Assembly: GCF_024752355.1 (NCBI RefSeq)
Contig: NZ_JANTHZ010000001.1
Coordinates: 62,001-126,000 of the forward strand
DNA: 64,000 nt
Direction of reading: 5' to 3'
Source of the DNA: Ancylobacter mangrovi
Lineage (GTDB): Bacteria > Pseudomonadota > Alphaproteobacteria > Rhizobiales > Xanthobacteraceae
Every line of letters starts with the position of its first letter. The first letter of the stretch is position 1. The notes below the pieces were generated by a model, which was not told the DNA's origin, searched no databases, and was given only the letters and a program-made list of their open reading frames with translations. Positions 10,341 to 19,144 of this stretch are shown here, piece by piece. A program made the position numbers and the translations under genes.

Positions 10341-11162
10341 TCAGCGCCCCAGATAGACTTCGATGACGCGCTCATTGGCGCTGACCTGGTCGAGCGTGCC
10401 TTCCGCCAGCACCGAGCCCTCGTGCAGGCACAGCACCCGCACGCCGAGGTCGCGCACGAAGGTCATGTCGTGCTCGACCACGACCACCGAATGGCCGTTG
10501 GCGTTGATCTCACGCAGCAGCTCGGCGGTCTGCGCGGTCTCGGCGTCGGTCATGCCGGCGACCGGCTCGTCGACCAGCAGGAGCTTGGGGTCCTGCGCCA
10601 GCAGCATGCCGATCTCCAGCCACTGCTTCTGCCCATGCGAGAGATTGCCGCCGAGGCGGTCGCGATGCTCGGTCAGCTTGATGGTCTCGAAGATCTCGTC
10701 GATGCGCTCGCGTTCGGCCGCCGTCTCCTTGCGGAAGATGTTGGCGAGCGCCGCCCGCTGCCCCTTCAGCGCCAGGCGCAGATTGTCGAGCACGGTGTGG
10801 CTCTCGAACACGGTCGGCTTCTGGAACTTGCGGCCGATGCCGAGCGTGACGATCTCGGTCTCGTCGAGCTTGGTGAGGTCGGTCCTGCCCTCGTTGAAGT
10901 AGACGTCGCCTTTGTCGGGCCGCGTCTTGCCGGTGATGACGTCCATCATCGTCGTCTTGCCGGCGCCGTTGGGGCCGATGATGGCCCGCATCTCGCCGGG
11001 ATCGACGGTGAAGGAAAGCTCGTTCAGGGCGCGGAAGCCGTCGAAGGTGACGGTCACGCCGTTGAGGTAGAGCAGCGCCTCGGTGAGGCCCGTCTTGGCC
11101 GCGCCCAGCCCTTCGGCGGGGGCGTCGGCGGTTTCGGGAGCCAGCGTTTCGATGTCGCTCAT
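10341..11162 (-). CDS. urtD: Urea ABC transporter ATPase UrtD
   Basis: Second ATPase of the urea importer. Residues about 30-270 form an ABC domain with Walker A GPNGAGKTT, the signature LSHGQKQWLEIGML (LSHGQ as in LivG/UrtD) and Walker B LLLVDEPVAGMTD. ATG 11162 is preferred to an upstream start overlapping urtC because GAGGGA lies seven bases before it and the gap to urtC is then 10 bp. The roughly 28-residue acidic/Ala-rich lead is not part of the ABC fold. Confidence 0.95.
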   Translation of the reverse strand: MSDIETLAPETADAPAEGLGAAKTGLTEALLYLNGVTVTFDGFRALNELSFTVDPGEMRAIIGPNGAGKTTMMDVITGKTRPDKGDVYFNEGRTDLTKLDETEIVTLGIGRKFQKPTVFESHTVLDNLRLALKGQRAALANIFRKETAAERERIDEIFETIKLTEHRDRLGGNLSHGQKQWLEIGMLLAQDPKLLLVDEPVAGMTDAETAQTAELLREINANGHSVVVVEHDMTFVRDLGVRVLCLHEGSVLAEGTLDQVSANERVIEVYLGR

Positions 11163-11172
11163 GACGCGTCCC

Positions 11173-12327
11173 TCACTCGGCGGGCCTGGGTTCGGCAACG
11201 GGCTCGTCCGCCTCGCCGGTAGCTGCCTTCCGCCGGTCGCGCCACTCGTAGAAGGTGCCGACGATGCCCTTGGGCAGGAACAGCGTCACCGCGACGAACA
11301 GCCCGCCCAGCATGAACAGCCAGTAGGGCGCGAGGAAGCCGGAGGTGAAATAGGTCTTGGCGTAGTTCACCAACACCGCGCCGAGCGCCGCGCCCACCAG
11401 CGTGCCGCGCCCGCCGACGGCAACCCAGACGATGATCTCGATCGAGTTGGCGGGCGAGAATTCGGACGGGTTGATGATGCCGACCTGCGGCACGTAGAGC
11501 GCGCCGGCGATGCCCGCCAGCGCGGCGGACACCACGAAGGCGACCAGCTTGTAGTTCTCCGCCCTATAGCCGGTGAAGCGCACCCGGGTCTCGGCGTCGC
11601 GGATGGCGATCAGCACCTTGCCGAAATGCGAGCGCACCAGGTAGCGGCACAGCACGTAGCCGAGCGCCAGCGCCAGCGCGGAGAGCGCGAACAGCGTCGC
11701 GCGCGTGCCGTCGGCCTGGATGTTGAAGCCGAGTATGTCCTTGAAGTCGGTCAGGCCGTTATTGCCGCCGAAGCCCATGTCGTTGCGGAAGAAGGCCAGC
11801 AGCAGGGCGAAGGTCATGGCCTGGGTGATGATCGACAGGTAGACGCCGGTCACGCGCGAGCGGAAGGCGAACCAGCCGAACACCAGCGCCAGGATTCCCG
11901 GCGCCAGCACCACCATGACGGCGGCGAATGGGAACATGTCGAAGCCGTACCAGAACCAGGGCAGCTCCTTCCAGTTCAGGAACACCATGAAGTCCGGCAG
12001 GATCGGGTCGCCATAGACGCCGCGCGTGCCGATCTGGCGCATCAGGTACATGCCCATCGCGTAGCCGCCGAGCGCGAAGAAGGCGCCGTGGCCGAGCGAG
12101 AGGATGCCGACATAGCCCCAGATCAGGTCGACCGAGAGCGCCAGCAGCGCATAGGTCAGGTACTTGCCGAGCAGCGAGACGACATAGGTCGGCACGTGCA
12201 GGGCCGATCCCGGCGCGGTGAGCAGGTTCAGCACCGGCACCAGTATCGCGGCCGCGACCAGAACCGCGATGAAGATGAGACCGCTCGTGCCCAGCAGGGC
12301 GGGCGGGCGCGTATCGCTCGTACTCAT
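11173..12327 (-). CDS. urtC: Urea ABC transporter permease UrtC
   Basis: LivM-type inner-membrane permease, 384 residues with about ten hydrophobic segments. It carries the UrtC-typical stretches SVDLIWGYVGILSLGHGAFF and ITQAMTFALLLAFFRNDMGF, a long periplasmic loop (GTRGVYGDPILPDFM) and the coupling region IRDAETRVRFTGY. ATG 12327 forms an ATGA overlap with the urtB stop. The charged C-terminal 20 residues (WRDRRKAATGEADEP) are cytoplasmic by prediction. Confidence 0.95.
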   Translation of the reverse strand: MSTSDTRPPALLGTSGLIFIAVLVAAAILVPVLNLLTAPGSALHVPTYVVSLLGKYLTYALLALSVDLIWGYVGILSLGHGAFFALGGYAMGMYLMRQIGTRGVYGDPILPDFMVFLNWKELPWFWYGFDMFPFAAVMVVLAPGILALVFGWFAFRSRVTGVYLSIITQAMTFALLLAFFRNDMGFGGNNGLTDFKDILGFNIQADGTRATLFALSALALALGYVLCRYLVRSHFGKVLIAIRDAETRVRFTGYRAENYKLVAFVVSAALAGIAGALYVPQVGIINPSEFSPANSIEIIVWVAVGGRGTLVGAALGAVLVNYAKTYFTSGFLAPYWLFMLGGLFVAVTLFLPKGIVGTFYEWRDRRKAATGEADEPVAEPRPAE

Positions 12328-13946
12328 GCCTCGATCGACCTCCCCTTGAGCGCGAAGAGGCCACGGGGCCGTTTCTGGATGAACAGGATGATGATGACGA
12401 GGAGCGCGATCTTGCCGAGCACGGCGCCCGCATAGGGCTCCAGCAGCTTGTTGGCGACGCCCAGCGACATGGCGCCGACCAGCGTGCCCCACAGATTGCC
12501 CACGCCGCCGAACACCACCACCAGGAAGCTGTCGATGATGTAGCCCTGGCCGAGATTGGGCGAGACGTTGTCGATCTGGCTCAGCGCCACCCCTGCCATG
12601 CCGGCGATGCCGGAGCCGAGGCCGAAGGTCATGGCGTCGACCCAGTTGGTGCGGATGCCCATGGAGGCGGCCATGCGCCGGTTCTGCGTGACGGCGCGCA
12701 TCTCCAGCCCGATGCGGGTGAGCCGCAGCACCGCCAGCAGCGCGGCGAAGACCAGCATCGCGAAGATGATGATCCACAGCCGGCCATAGGTGATGGAGAG
12801 CTGGCCGATGTCGAACGAGCCGGACATCCAGCTCGGCGCGCCGACCTCGCGGTTGGTGGGCCCGAAGATGGTGCGGATCGCCTGCTGCAGGATCAGCGAG
12901 ATGCCCCAGGTGGCGAGCAGTGTCTCCAGCGGCCGGCCATACAGGAAGCGGATCACCGTGCGCTCGATGATGACGCCGATCAGCCCGGTGAACAGGAAGG
13001 CCAGCGGGATGGCGATGATGAGCGAGGCGTCGAACAGGCCCGGATCGTAGGTGCGGATCGCCTGCTGCACCACGAAGGTGGTGTAGGCGCCGAGCATCAC
13101 CATCTCGCCATGGGCCATGTTGATGACGCCCATCACGCCGAAGGTGATGGCGAGGCCGATCGCGGCGAGCAGGAGCACCGAGCCGAGCGAGAGGCCGTAC
13201 CAGACGTTCTGCACCACGTCCCACATGGCGAGGCTGTGCTGGATGCCGGCGATCTCCTTCGCCGCGGCTTCCTTCACCTCGGGCAGCGCGTTGTCGGGCA
13301 GGCCGCGCAGCACGGCGAGGGCGTCCTGGTTGCCTTCGGCGCCGACCACCTCGATCGCCTTGATGCGCTCTTCCGGCGGCACGCCGTCCATGCCGATGAC
13401 GATGGCCGAGCGCGCCAGCGTCATGGCCGACTTCACGTGCCGATCGGTCTCCTTGGCGAGCGCCTTCTCCAGCGCCGGCAGGGCGGCCTCGTCGCGGGTA
13501 CGCAGCACGGCGCCCGCCGCGGAGAGCCGCGTGGCGGCATCGGGGCTGGTAAGGGAGAGCGTGCCGCTGGCGGCCTCGATGGCGCGGCGGATACGGTTGT
13601 TCACGCGCACCGGCTTCACCGGGCCCGGATCGGGCACCGGCTGCATGGTGAGCGGGTCGAGCAGCCCCTTGTCGGTCTCGATGAACACCTTGCGCGGCAA
13701 CGCATTGCTGAACACCAGCTTGCCGTCCGCGAGCGCCTGGACGATGCCGGCGGCGGCCGGGCTGCCGCTGACCGCGAGCTCGCCCAGCGCCGCTTCCGTG
13801 GCGCCGTAATTGCCCTGGGTGAACTGGTCGAGGGCGCCGCTGATGTCCTGGGCCGAGGCCCGGCCGGCGCAGAGGAGCGTGGCAAGAGCCAGCGCGGCGA
13901 AGAGAAGCGCGCAGGACAAGCTGCGGCAGCGGGCGGGTGAGGTCAT
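12324..13946 (-). CDS. urtB: Urea ABC transporter permease UrtB with exported N-terminal domain
   Basis: LivH-type permease, 540 residues. A signal peptide (LFAALALATLLCAGRASA) and a roughly 200-residue periplasmic helical, HEAT-like domain (RLSAAGAVLRTRDEAALPAL) precede the membrane part (about 245-540), which has GVMGVINMAHGEMVMLGAYT. This extended N-terminus is usual for UrtB and separates it from LivH. ATG 13946 is chosen over the GTG one codon before; the ribosome site is weak (CGGA). It follows urtA after 153 bp. Confidence 0.95.
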   Translation of the reverse strand: MTSPARCRSLSCALLFAALALATLLCAGRASAQDISGALDQFTQGNYGATEAALGELAVSGSPAAAGIVQALADGKLVFSNALPRKVFIETDKGLLDPLTMQPVPDPGPVKPVRVNNRIRRAIEAASGTLSLTSPDAATRLSAAGAVLRTRDEAALPALEKALAKETDRHVKSAMTLARSAIVIGMDGVPPEERIKAIEVVGAEGNQDALAVLRGLPDNALPEVKEAAAKEIAGIQHSLAMWDVVQNVWYGLSLGSVLLLAAIGLAITFGVMGVINMAHGEMVMLGAYTTFVVQQAIRTYDPGLFDASLIIAIPLAFLFTGLIGVIIERTVIRFLYGRPLETLLATWGISLILQQAIRTIFGPTNREVGAPSWMSGSFDIGQLSITYGRLWIIIFAMLVFAALLAVLRLTRIGLEMRAVTQNRRMAASMGIRTNWVDAMTFGLGSGIAGMAGVALSQIDNVSPNLGQGYIIDSFLVVVFGGVGNLWGTLVGAMSLGVANKLLEPYAGAVLGKIALLVIIILFIQKRPRGLFALKGRSIEA

Positions 13947-13983
13947 CACAATCCGTCGGTGTAGCGCTGCGGACGGCCGGAAT

Positions 13984-14009
13984 GGCGCCTGCGGCGGCGG
14001 AAAGGCGCC
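13984..14009 (-). promoter_or_regulatory. Stem-loop in the urtA-urtB spacer
   Basis: GGCGCCT and AGGCGCC form a perfect 7-bp stem around a 12-base loop, about 90 bases after the urtA stop codon. There is no T-run, so it is unlikely to be a full terminator. A hairpin behind a binding-protein gene commonly protects its mRNA or lowers downstream expression; that role here is inference. Confidence 0.4.
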
Positions 14010-14099
14010 GATGCCTTTCCCGGGATGTGGAAGCGGAAGCCGGCCGCCCGGAGGCGACCGGCACAGGTCAGACGAGGACGGGCCCCATGCGCGGGCGGC

Positions 14100-15410
14100 T
14101 CACTGGCCGGCGCCGCCGCACTTGCCGGTCTTGACGTTGAAGTTGCCGCAGTTGAGCGGCTTGCGCCAATCGGCGATCAGGTCCTTGGAGCCCTCGAGAT
14201 AGGGGGACCATTCCTGCGCGACGATCAGGCCCGGGGTCTGCTCGACGATGTCGAACTGCCCGTCATCCTTCACTTCGCCGATCAGCACCGGCTTGGTGAT
14301 GTGGTGGTTCGGCATCATGGTCGAGTAGCCGCCCGACAGGTTCGGCACCGAGACGCCGATCAGCGCGTCGATCACCGCGTCCGGGTCGGTGGTGCCGGCC
14401 TTCTCGACCGCCTTCACCCACATGTTGAAGCCGATCATGGTGGCTTCCATCGGGTCGTTGGTCACGCGCTTGTCGTTCTTGGTGTAGGCGCGCCACTTCT
14501 CGATGAAGTCCTTGTTCTCGGGCGTGTCGACCGACTGGAAGTAGTTCCAGGCCGCGAGGTGGCCGACCAGCGGCTTGGTGTCGATGCCGGCGAGTTCTTC
14601 CTCGCCCACCGAGAACGCCACGACCGGGATGTCGGTCGCCTTGATGCCCTGGTTGGCGAGCTCCTTGTAGAACGGCACGTTGGCGTCGCCGTTGATGGTC
14701 GACACCACGGCGGTCTTCTTGCCGGCCGAACCGAACTTCTTGATGTCCGCCACGATCGTCTGCCAGTCGGACTGGCCGAACGGCGTGTAGTTGATCATGA
14801 TGTCCTCGTCCTTGACGCCCTTGGACTTCAGGTAGGCTTCAAGGATCTTGTTGGTCGTGCGCGGATAGACGTAGTCGGTGCCCGCGAGCACCCAGCGCTG
14901 CACGCCCTCGTTCTCCATGAGGTAGTCGACGGCGGGAATGGCCTGCTGGTTCGGCGCGGCGCCGGTGTAGAACACGTTGCGCTCGCTCTCCTCGCCCTCG
15001 TACTGCACCGGATAGAACAGGATGCTGTCCAGCTCCTTGAACACGGGCAGCACGGACTTGCGGGACACCGAGGTCCAGCAGCCGAACACCACGGCCACCT
15101 TGTCCTTGGAGATCAGCTCGCGCGCCTTCTCGGCGAAGAGCGGCCAGTTGGACGCCGGGTCGACGACCACCGCCTCGAGCTTCTTGCCGAGCACGCCGCC
15201 CTTGGCGTTCTGCTCCTGAACCATGAACAGCACGGTGTCCTTCAGCGTGGTCTCGCTGATGGCCATGGTGCCGGACAGAGAGTGCAGAACGCCGACCTTG
15301 ATCGTTTCCTGCGCATGAGCGGGGACGCTGGCCGCAGCCAGTGCCACGGCAGCCGCGCCGACAGCGGCGCGGCCGGCTATGCGCCGCGCCTGGGTGAACA
15401 GGTTGAGCAT
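14100..15410 (-). CDS. urtA: Urea ABC transporter substrate-binding protein UrtA
   Basis: Periplasmic urea/short-chain-amide receptor of 436 residues. The signal peptide (GRAAVGAAAVALAAASVPAHA) ends before QETIKVGVLHSLSGTMAIS, the start of a type I periplasmic binding fold. Family markers are FGCWTSVSRKSVLPVF, LFYPVQYEGEE, GTDYVYPRTTNKI and SGGYSTMMPNHHITKPV. ATG 15410 is selected over 38 codons of open upstream frame because AAGGGA sits eight bases before it and it starts the signal peptide. It is the first gene of the urt-ure block, directly behind a sigma-54 promoter. Confidence 0.97.
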   Translation of the reverse strand: MLNLFTQARRIAGRAAVGAAAVALAAASVPAHAQETIKVGVLHSLSGTMAISETTLKDTVLFMVQEQNAKGGVLGKKLEAVVVDPASNWPLFAEKARELISKDKVAVVFGCWTSVSRKSVLPVFKELDSILFYPVQYEGEESERNVFYTGAAPNQQAIPAVDYLMENEGVQRWVLAGTDYVYPRTTNKILEAYLKSKGVKDEDIMINYTPFGQSDWQTIVADIKKFGSAGKKTAVVSTINGDANVPFYKELANQGIKATDIPVVAFSVGEEELAGIDTKPLVGHLAAWNYFQSVDTPENKDFIEKWRAYTKNDKRVTNDPMEATMIGFNMWVKAVEKAGTTDPDAVIDALIGVSVPNLSGGYSTMMPNHHITKPVLIGEVKDDGQFDIVEQTPGLIVAQEWSPYLEGSKDLIADWRKPLNCGNFNVKTGKCGGAGQ

Positions 15411-15468
15411 ATTCTTTCCCTTCTGGAGTTCGCACGCAGGACCCCCGTCCGCGTGCCAGGGAAAGTTT

Positions 15469-15484
15469 TGCAATGGCCGTGCCA
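15469..15484 (-). promoter_or_regulatory. Sigma-54 (RpoN) promoter of urtA
   Basis: On the minus strand TGGCACGGCCATTGCA matches the -24/-12 consensus TGGCAC-N5-TTGCA exactly. Transcription would start near 15457, leaving a leader of about 47 bases with a good ribosome site before urtA. This points to activation by an enhancer-binding protein, most simply NtrC under nitrogen limitation. I did not find a clear NtrC site (TGCAC-N7-GTGCA) in the 120 bp upstream. Confidence 0.8.
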
Positions 15485-15541
15485 AAGGCCGCCGGCCGCC
15501 AGCCCGCACTACGACGAAGGTCAAAAACGACGATGACCGCC

Positions 15542-15571
15542 GGGCGCGCCCAAAACTTAGGCGTCGCGCCC
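15542..15571 (-). terminator. GC-rich stem-loop after the aminotransferase gene
   Basis: GGGCGCG and CGCGCCC flank a 16-base interval, giving a strong stem about 35 bases after the aminotransferase stop and just upstream of the RpoN promoter. There is no U-tract on the minus strand after the stem, so intrinsic termination is not certain. It may insulate the urt operon from upstream transcription. Confidence 0.35.
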
Positions 15572-15603
15572 GATATCAGGCGAAAATGAGTCCATTCCCG
15601 GAT

Positions 15604-16791
15604 TTATGTGTATACATTTTCCGGCGAAAGCCGATCCGATGCCTTTCCCGTCGCCTTTTCCAGCCGCCCCAGAGCGCGGTCGAGCGTGGCGTCGGTCTTG
15701 GCGAAGCAGAAGCGGACCACGCTCTCCACCGGCTCCTGGGCATAGAAGGCCGAGACCGGGATCGCCGCCACGCCGTGGCGCCGCACCAGATCGAGGCAGA
15801 ACGCCTCGTCGCGCGCGGCCGGGTCGAGCGGGGCGAGGTCGACATTGAGGAAATAGGTGCCCGACGATGGCAGCACCGGGAAGCCGCGCGCGCTCAGCCC
15901 ATCCACCAGCCTGTCGCGCGAGCGCTGCAGCCCGGCGCGCATGGAGACGAACCAGTCCCGCTCCTTGGCGAGGCCGTAGGCGACCGCATATTGCAGCGCG
16001 GGCGGGGTGGTGAAGGTGAGGAACTGGTGCGCCTTCGACAGGGTGCGCATCAGCTCCGGCGCGGCACAGACGAAGCCGACCTTCCAGCCGGTCATGCCGA
16101 AGATCTTGCCGGCCGAGCCGATCTTCACCGCGCGCTCGCGAAGGCCCGGCAGGTCCAGTGCCGAATGATGGGTCAGCCCGTCGAAAATGACGTGCTCCCA
16201 CACCTCGTCGCTCACCAGCACCGCGCCCGAGCGGGTGCAGAAGCGGGCGAGCAGCTCCAGTTCCTCGCGCGTGAACACGCGGCCGGTCGGGTTGTGCGGG
16301 TTGTTTAACAGGACGAGGCGGGTGCGCGGAGTGAAGGCGCGCTCCAGCGCCTCCTCGGTCAGCCGCCATTCCGGCGGCACCAGCCGCACAAGGCGCGGCA
16401 CGCCGCCCGCGCGCAGCACCAGCGGCAGATAGGCGTCGTAGAGCGGCTGGAACAGCACCACCTCGTCGCCCGGCTCGATCAGCGCGAACAGCGCGCCGGC
16501 CAGCGCCTCGGTGGCGCCGGAGGTGACCATCACCTCCGCCTCCGGGTCGAGATCGAGCCCCTGCCAGTCGCGGTAATGCGCGGCGACGGCGTGGCGCAGC
16601 TCCGGCACGCCCATCATCGGCGGGTACTGGTTCCACCCCTCGACCACCGCCTCGGCCGCCTTGCGGCGCACATCCTCCGGCCCGGGATCGTCCGGGAAGC
16701 CCTGGCCGAGATTGACCGCCGCATGCTCGCGCGCAAGCCGCGACATGGTCTCGAACACAGTGGTCGGCAGGCCGGCGAAGAGGCTGTTCAT
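15604..16791 (-). CDS. PLP-dependent class I/II aminotransferase
   Basis: Fold-type I aminotransferase, 395 residues, cytoplasmic. It has NLGQGFPDD near the N-terminus, the cofactor-ring motif VTSGATEAL, LLNNPHNPTGRVF, DEVWEHVIFDG, the Schiff-base Lys in GSAGKIFGMTGWKVG and a late substrate Arg in VRFCFAKTD. The pattern resembles the YbdL / kynurenine-glutamine transaminase K group, which act on methionine, glutamine or aromatic amino acids; the actual substrate cannot be told. It stands alone between the DUF1513 gene and urtA. Confidence 0.88.
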   Translation of the reverse strand: MNSLFAGLPTTVFETMSRLAREHAAVNLGQGFPDDPGPEDVRRKAAEAVVEGWNQYPPMMGVPELRHAVAAHYRDWQGLDLDPEAEVMVTSGATEALAGALFALIEPGDEVVLFQPLYDAYLPLVLRAGGVPRLVRLVPPEWRLTEEALERAFTPRTRLVLLNNPHNPTGRVFTREELELLARFCTRSGAVLVSDEVWEHVIFDGLTHHSALDLPGLRERAVKIGSAGKIFGMTGWKVGFVCAAPELMRTLSKAHQFLTFTTPPALQYAVAYGLAKERDWFVSMRAGLQRSRDRLVDGLSARGFPVLPSSGTYFLNVDLAPLDPAARDEAFCLDLVRRHGVAAIPVSAFYAQEPVESVVRFCFAKTDATLDRALGRLEKATGKASDRLSPENVYT

Positions 16792-16886
16792 TTACAGGCG
16801 ATCCATGCGGAAAGGCGTGAAAGTCGCGCCACCGCTGTTTTATCCGCCCGCCGCCGGCAAAAGGCAACGCCGTCAAAGCGCCGGGC

Positions 16887-17999
16887 TCAGCCCGCAGCCA
16901 GCACCGCGTGGTTGTCGAAGCGCGGCCCGCCCGAGCGGCGAGCGACGACGCCCACCCCTTCCTCGTCGGCGGCGATCAGCGCCACCTCGCCGAGCCCGCT
17001 GGTGGCGAGGAACTGCCCGCCCTGGCGGGTCGGCGCGAGGCCGCATCCGTCGACCAGGGTGAGCGAGCCGAGGAAGCGGCCGTCGCGCTTCCACACCGCG
17101 ACGCGGTTGCCGCGCGGGCTGGCCGCGGCGACGAAGGCGCCGGAGGCGTCGACCGCGACCGAGCCGACATAGGTGCGCAGCCCGCGCCACTCCTCATCGG
17201 GAGCGTCGAAGGCGCGCAGCCCCTCGCCTTCCACCGCGTAGACGAGCGGACGCGCCATGCCGTCGGCGAGCAGGTCCTGCGCGGCGATCACGGTGAGCCC
17301 GTCCGGCCCGCTGGCGAGATGGCGCAGCGAGAGCGATTCCAGGTCCTCACCCAGCTCCGCTACCGAGCGCACCTCGCCGGTCTGCGGATCAAGACGCGCA
17401 ACGCTGGCGCCGGCGACCTCGGCGCCGACCGCTTCGGGCGTGTGCGGCTCGACGCCGCCATTCGCCACCACCAGCGCGCCATCGGCGGGCAGCATGTCGT
17501 GCGGGCCGATGCCGGCGGAGGCCCATTCCGCCTCGATGGCGAAGTCGGCCTCGACCACGCGGCGCGTCACCACGCCCTGCCCGCTCGCGCGCTCGATCTC
17601 GACCGCGAGGAAGCGGCGCCCGCCCTCGATGAAGCGCCCATGGCCGGAGAAGACCCGTCCCTCGCCCGGCTCGAAAGTCGCGAGCACGGCGCCGGAGCGG
17701 CACTCGAACAGCACCGCCATGGTGCCGGGACGGCGGGCGACGGCGATCGCCGTGCGCCCGTCCGGGTTGGGTTCGACCCAGTGCAGGCGCTGCGCACCGG
17801 CCTTCACCTGCGTGGCGGCGTAGTCGGCGCCGAGCATGACCGGGGCGAAGCCGCCCTCGACGCCTGCGGTCGCCAGCCATTCGGCGTCGAGCGCGTGGTC
17901 GTGGGCGTGGGCCGCGCCGCCGAACAGCACGCGCGGGGCGCGGGCGAGATCGCCGAACCGGCCCATGAGGTTGCGGCGGGAGAGATCGAGAATGCCCAT
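16887..17999 (-). CDS. DUF1513 beta-propeller-like protein of the imelysin cassette
   Basis: A 370-residue member of the DUF1513 family, whose genes habitually lie beside imelysin and di-heme oxidoreductase genes in proteobacteria. Repeats such as FSGHGRFIEGGRRFLAVEIE, GPHDMLPADGALVVANGG and YVGSVAVDASGAFVAAASP look like propeller blades. The N-terminus has SRRNLMG, a possible but weak twin-arginine start, with a His-rich HAHDHA just after. ATG 17999 is fixed by a perfect AGGAGG. It starts 10 bp after the second imelysin and is the last gene of the cassette. Biochemical role is unknown. Confidence 0.85.
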   Translation of the reverse strand: MGILDLSRRNLMGRFGDLARAPRVLFGGAAHAHDHALDAEWLATAGVEGGFAPVMLGADYAATQVKAGAQRLHWVEPNPDGRTAIAVARRPGTMAVLFECRSGAVLATFEPGEGRVFSGHGRFIEGGRRFLAVEIERASGQGVVTRRVVEADFAIEAEWASAGIGPHDMLPADGALVVANGGVEPHTPEAVGAEVAGASVARLDPQTGEVRSVAELGEDLESLSLRHLASGPDGLTVIAAQDLLADGMARPLVYAVEGEGLRAFDAPDEEWRGLRTYVGSVAVDASGAFVAAASPRGNRVAVWKRDGRFLGSLTLVDGCGLAPTRQGGQFLATSGLGEVALIAADEEGVGVVARRSGGPRFDNHAVLAAG

Positions 18000-18009
18000 G
18001 TCTGCCTCC

Positions 18010-19137
18010 TCAGTCGCCGTCGAGCGCGTTGAAGCCGAGCGGCACGCCGAGCCCGGACGCCAGCGGATCGGCGACGCTCGCCTGCGCCGCCTTGAACACC
18101 GCCATGGCGTCGCCGAGCTGCTTGCGGCCGGCTTCGGTCTCGGCGGCCGCGCCGATGTCGTCGGGAAGCGCCTTCGCCGCCGCGTCGGCATCGGCCATAT
18201 TCTTGTCGATGGTCGCCTGCGTCGTCGCGTCGAGCCCCTCGGCGAGCCGCCGGCCGAGCGCGTCGGCGCTGGTCACGATGGCGACGATGGTCTCCTTGGA
18301 GAGCCCGCTGCGGCGCCGGTCGGCGAGCAGCGGCTTGGCCTGGTCGACATTCTTGCCGAGCACCACCAGCAGGCGCAGGTCGTTGACGCGCTGATAGGCG
18401 CCGGCGAGGTCCGTCACCATCTGGCTGAGCAGCGCGTTCGGGTCGGGGAAGTACACCGGGTCCGACTTGCCGGCATAGAGCTGGCCGAGCAGACCGGAGC
18501 TGCGGTCGCCCCAGCCCTCGCGCAGTTCGCCCGCCAGCTTGGCGAGATTGCCGGCGATGGCGAGGCCGAGCGCGCAGCGGCGCTTCGACTCGGGGCCGGA
18601 GACGAGGTCGGCATCCGCGCCCTCGTCAAAGAGCAGGCGCTCCATCGCCGGCAGGCCCTGCACCGCGGCGCTGAGGCGGAAGAAATGGTCCGGCTGGAGC
18701 CGCTCGTCGGTCTCGTCGGCGATGATCTCGGCGACCGAGCGGCCGACCGCGTTGCGCCGTTCCGGGAAGAAATTGAACCGGTCGCCGCGCAGCGACAGCA
18801 TCACCGGACCGAAGGACACGAACTCGACGCCCGACCAGTCGAGCGAGAGCGCGGTGAAGCTCTCCTTCAGCGTCTTCACCCCCTCGGCGGACGGCGCCTT
18901 GCAGAACGCCTCCCAGGCGGCGAGCTGCGTCTTCGCGTCGGTCCGCAGCTTGTCGTAGCGCGGCAGCAGCCACTGTTCGACCACCTCCGGGGCGGACACG
19001 GCGGCGGCATGGGCGCGCACCGTGAACATGCCGGTCAGGAAGGTCGCCACCGTGGCCACGGCGGGCACGCCCTGCACGGCCTGGCCGAACTGGCCGGCCA
19101 GCGCGAGCGCCAGCGCATAAGGGGAACGTTTCATCAT
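18010..19137 (-). CDS. Second imelysin-family periplasmic protein
   Basis: Imelysin (peptidase M75-like) protein of 375 residues, thought to be an iron-related periplasmic lipoprotein or binding protein rather than an active peptidase. A hydrophobic lead precedes the domain (PEVVEQWLLPRYDKL, FGPVMLSLRGDRFNFFPERRN). The family GxHxxE motif is replaced by GLPAMERLLFDEG, with Pro for His, so this copy probably lacks the canonical metal site. Tandem ATG codons at 19137 and 19134 follow GAGG; the second has better spacing. It begins 7 bp after the di-heme gene. Confidence 0.88.
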   Translation of the reverse strand: MMKRSPYALALALAGQFGQAVQGVPAVATVATFLTGMFTVRAHAAAVSAPEVVEQWLLPRYDKLRTDAKTQLAAWEAFCKAPSAEGVKTLKESFTALSLDWSGVEFVSFGPVMLSLRGDRFNFFPERRNAVGRSVAEIIADETDERLQPDHFFRLSAAVQGLPAMERLLFDEGADADLVSGPESKRRCALGLAIAGNLAKLAGELREGWGDRSSGLLGQLYAGKSDPVYFPDPNALLSQMVTDLAGAYQRVNDLRLLVVLGKNVDQAKPLLADRRRSGLSKETIVAIVTSADALGRRLAEGLDATTQATIDKNMADADAAAKALPDDIGAAAETEAGRKQLGDAMAVFKAAQASVADPLASGLGVPLGFNALDGD

Positions 19138-19144
19138 CGCCTCG

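Noticed and set aside
13950..14064. UrtC frame extended upstream to give a 963-residue protein
   Set aside because: The extra 579 codons are out of frame with urtB but overlap it completely; the real urtC start is the ATGA overlap at 12327.
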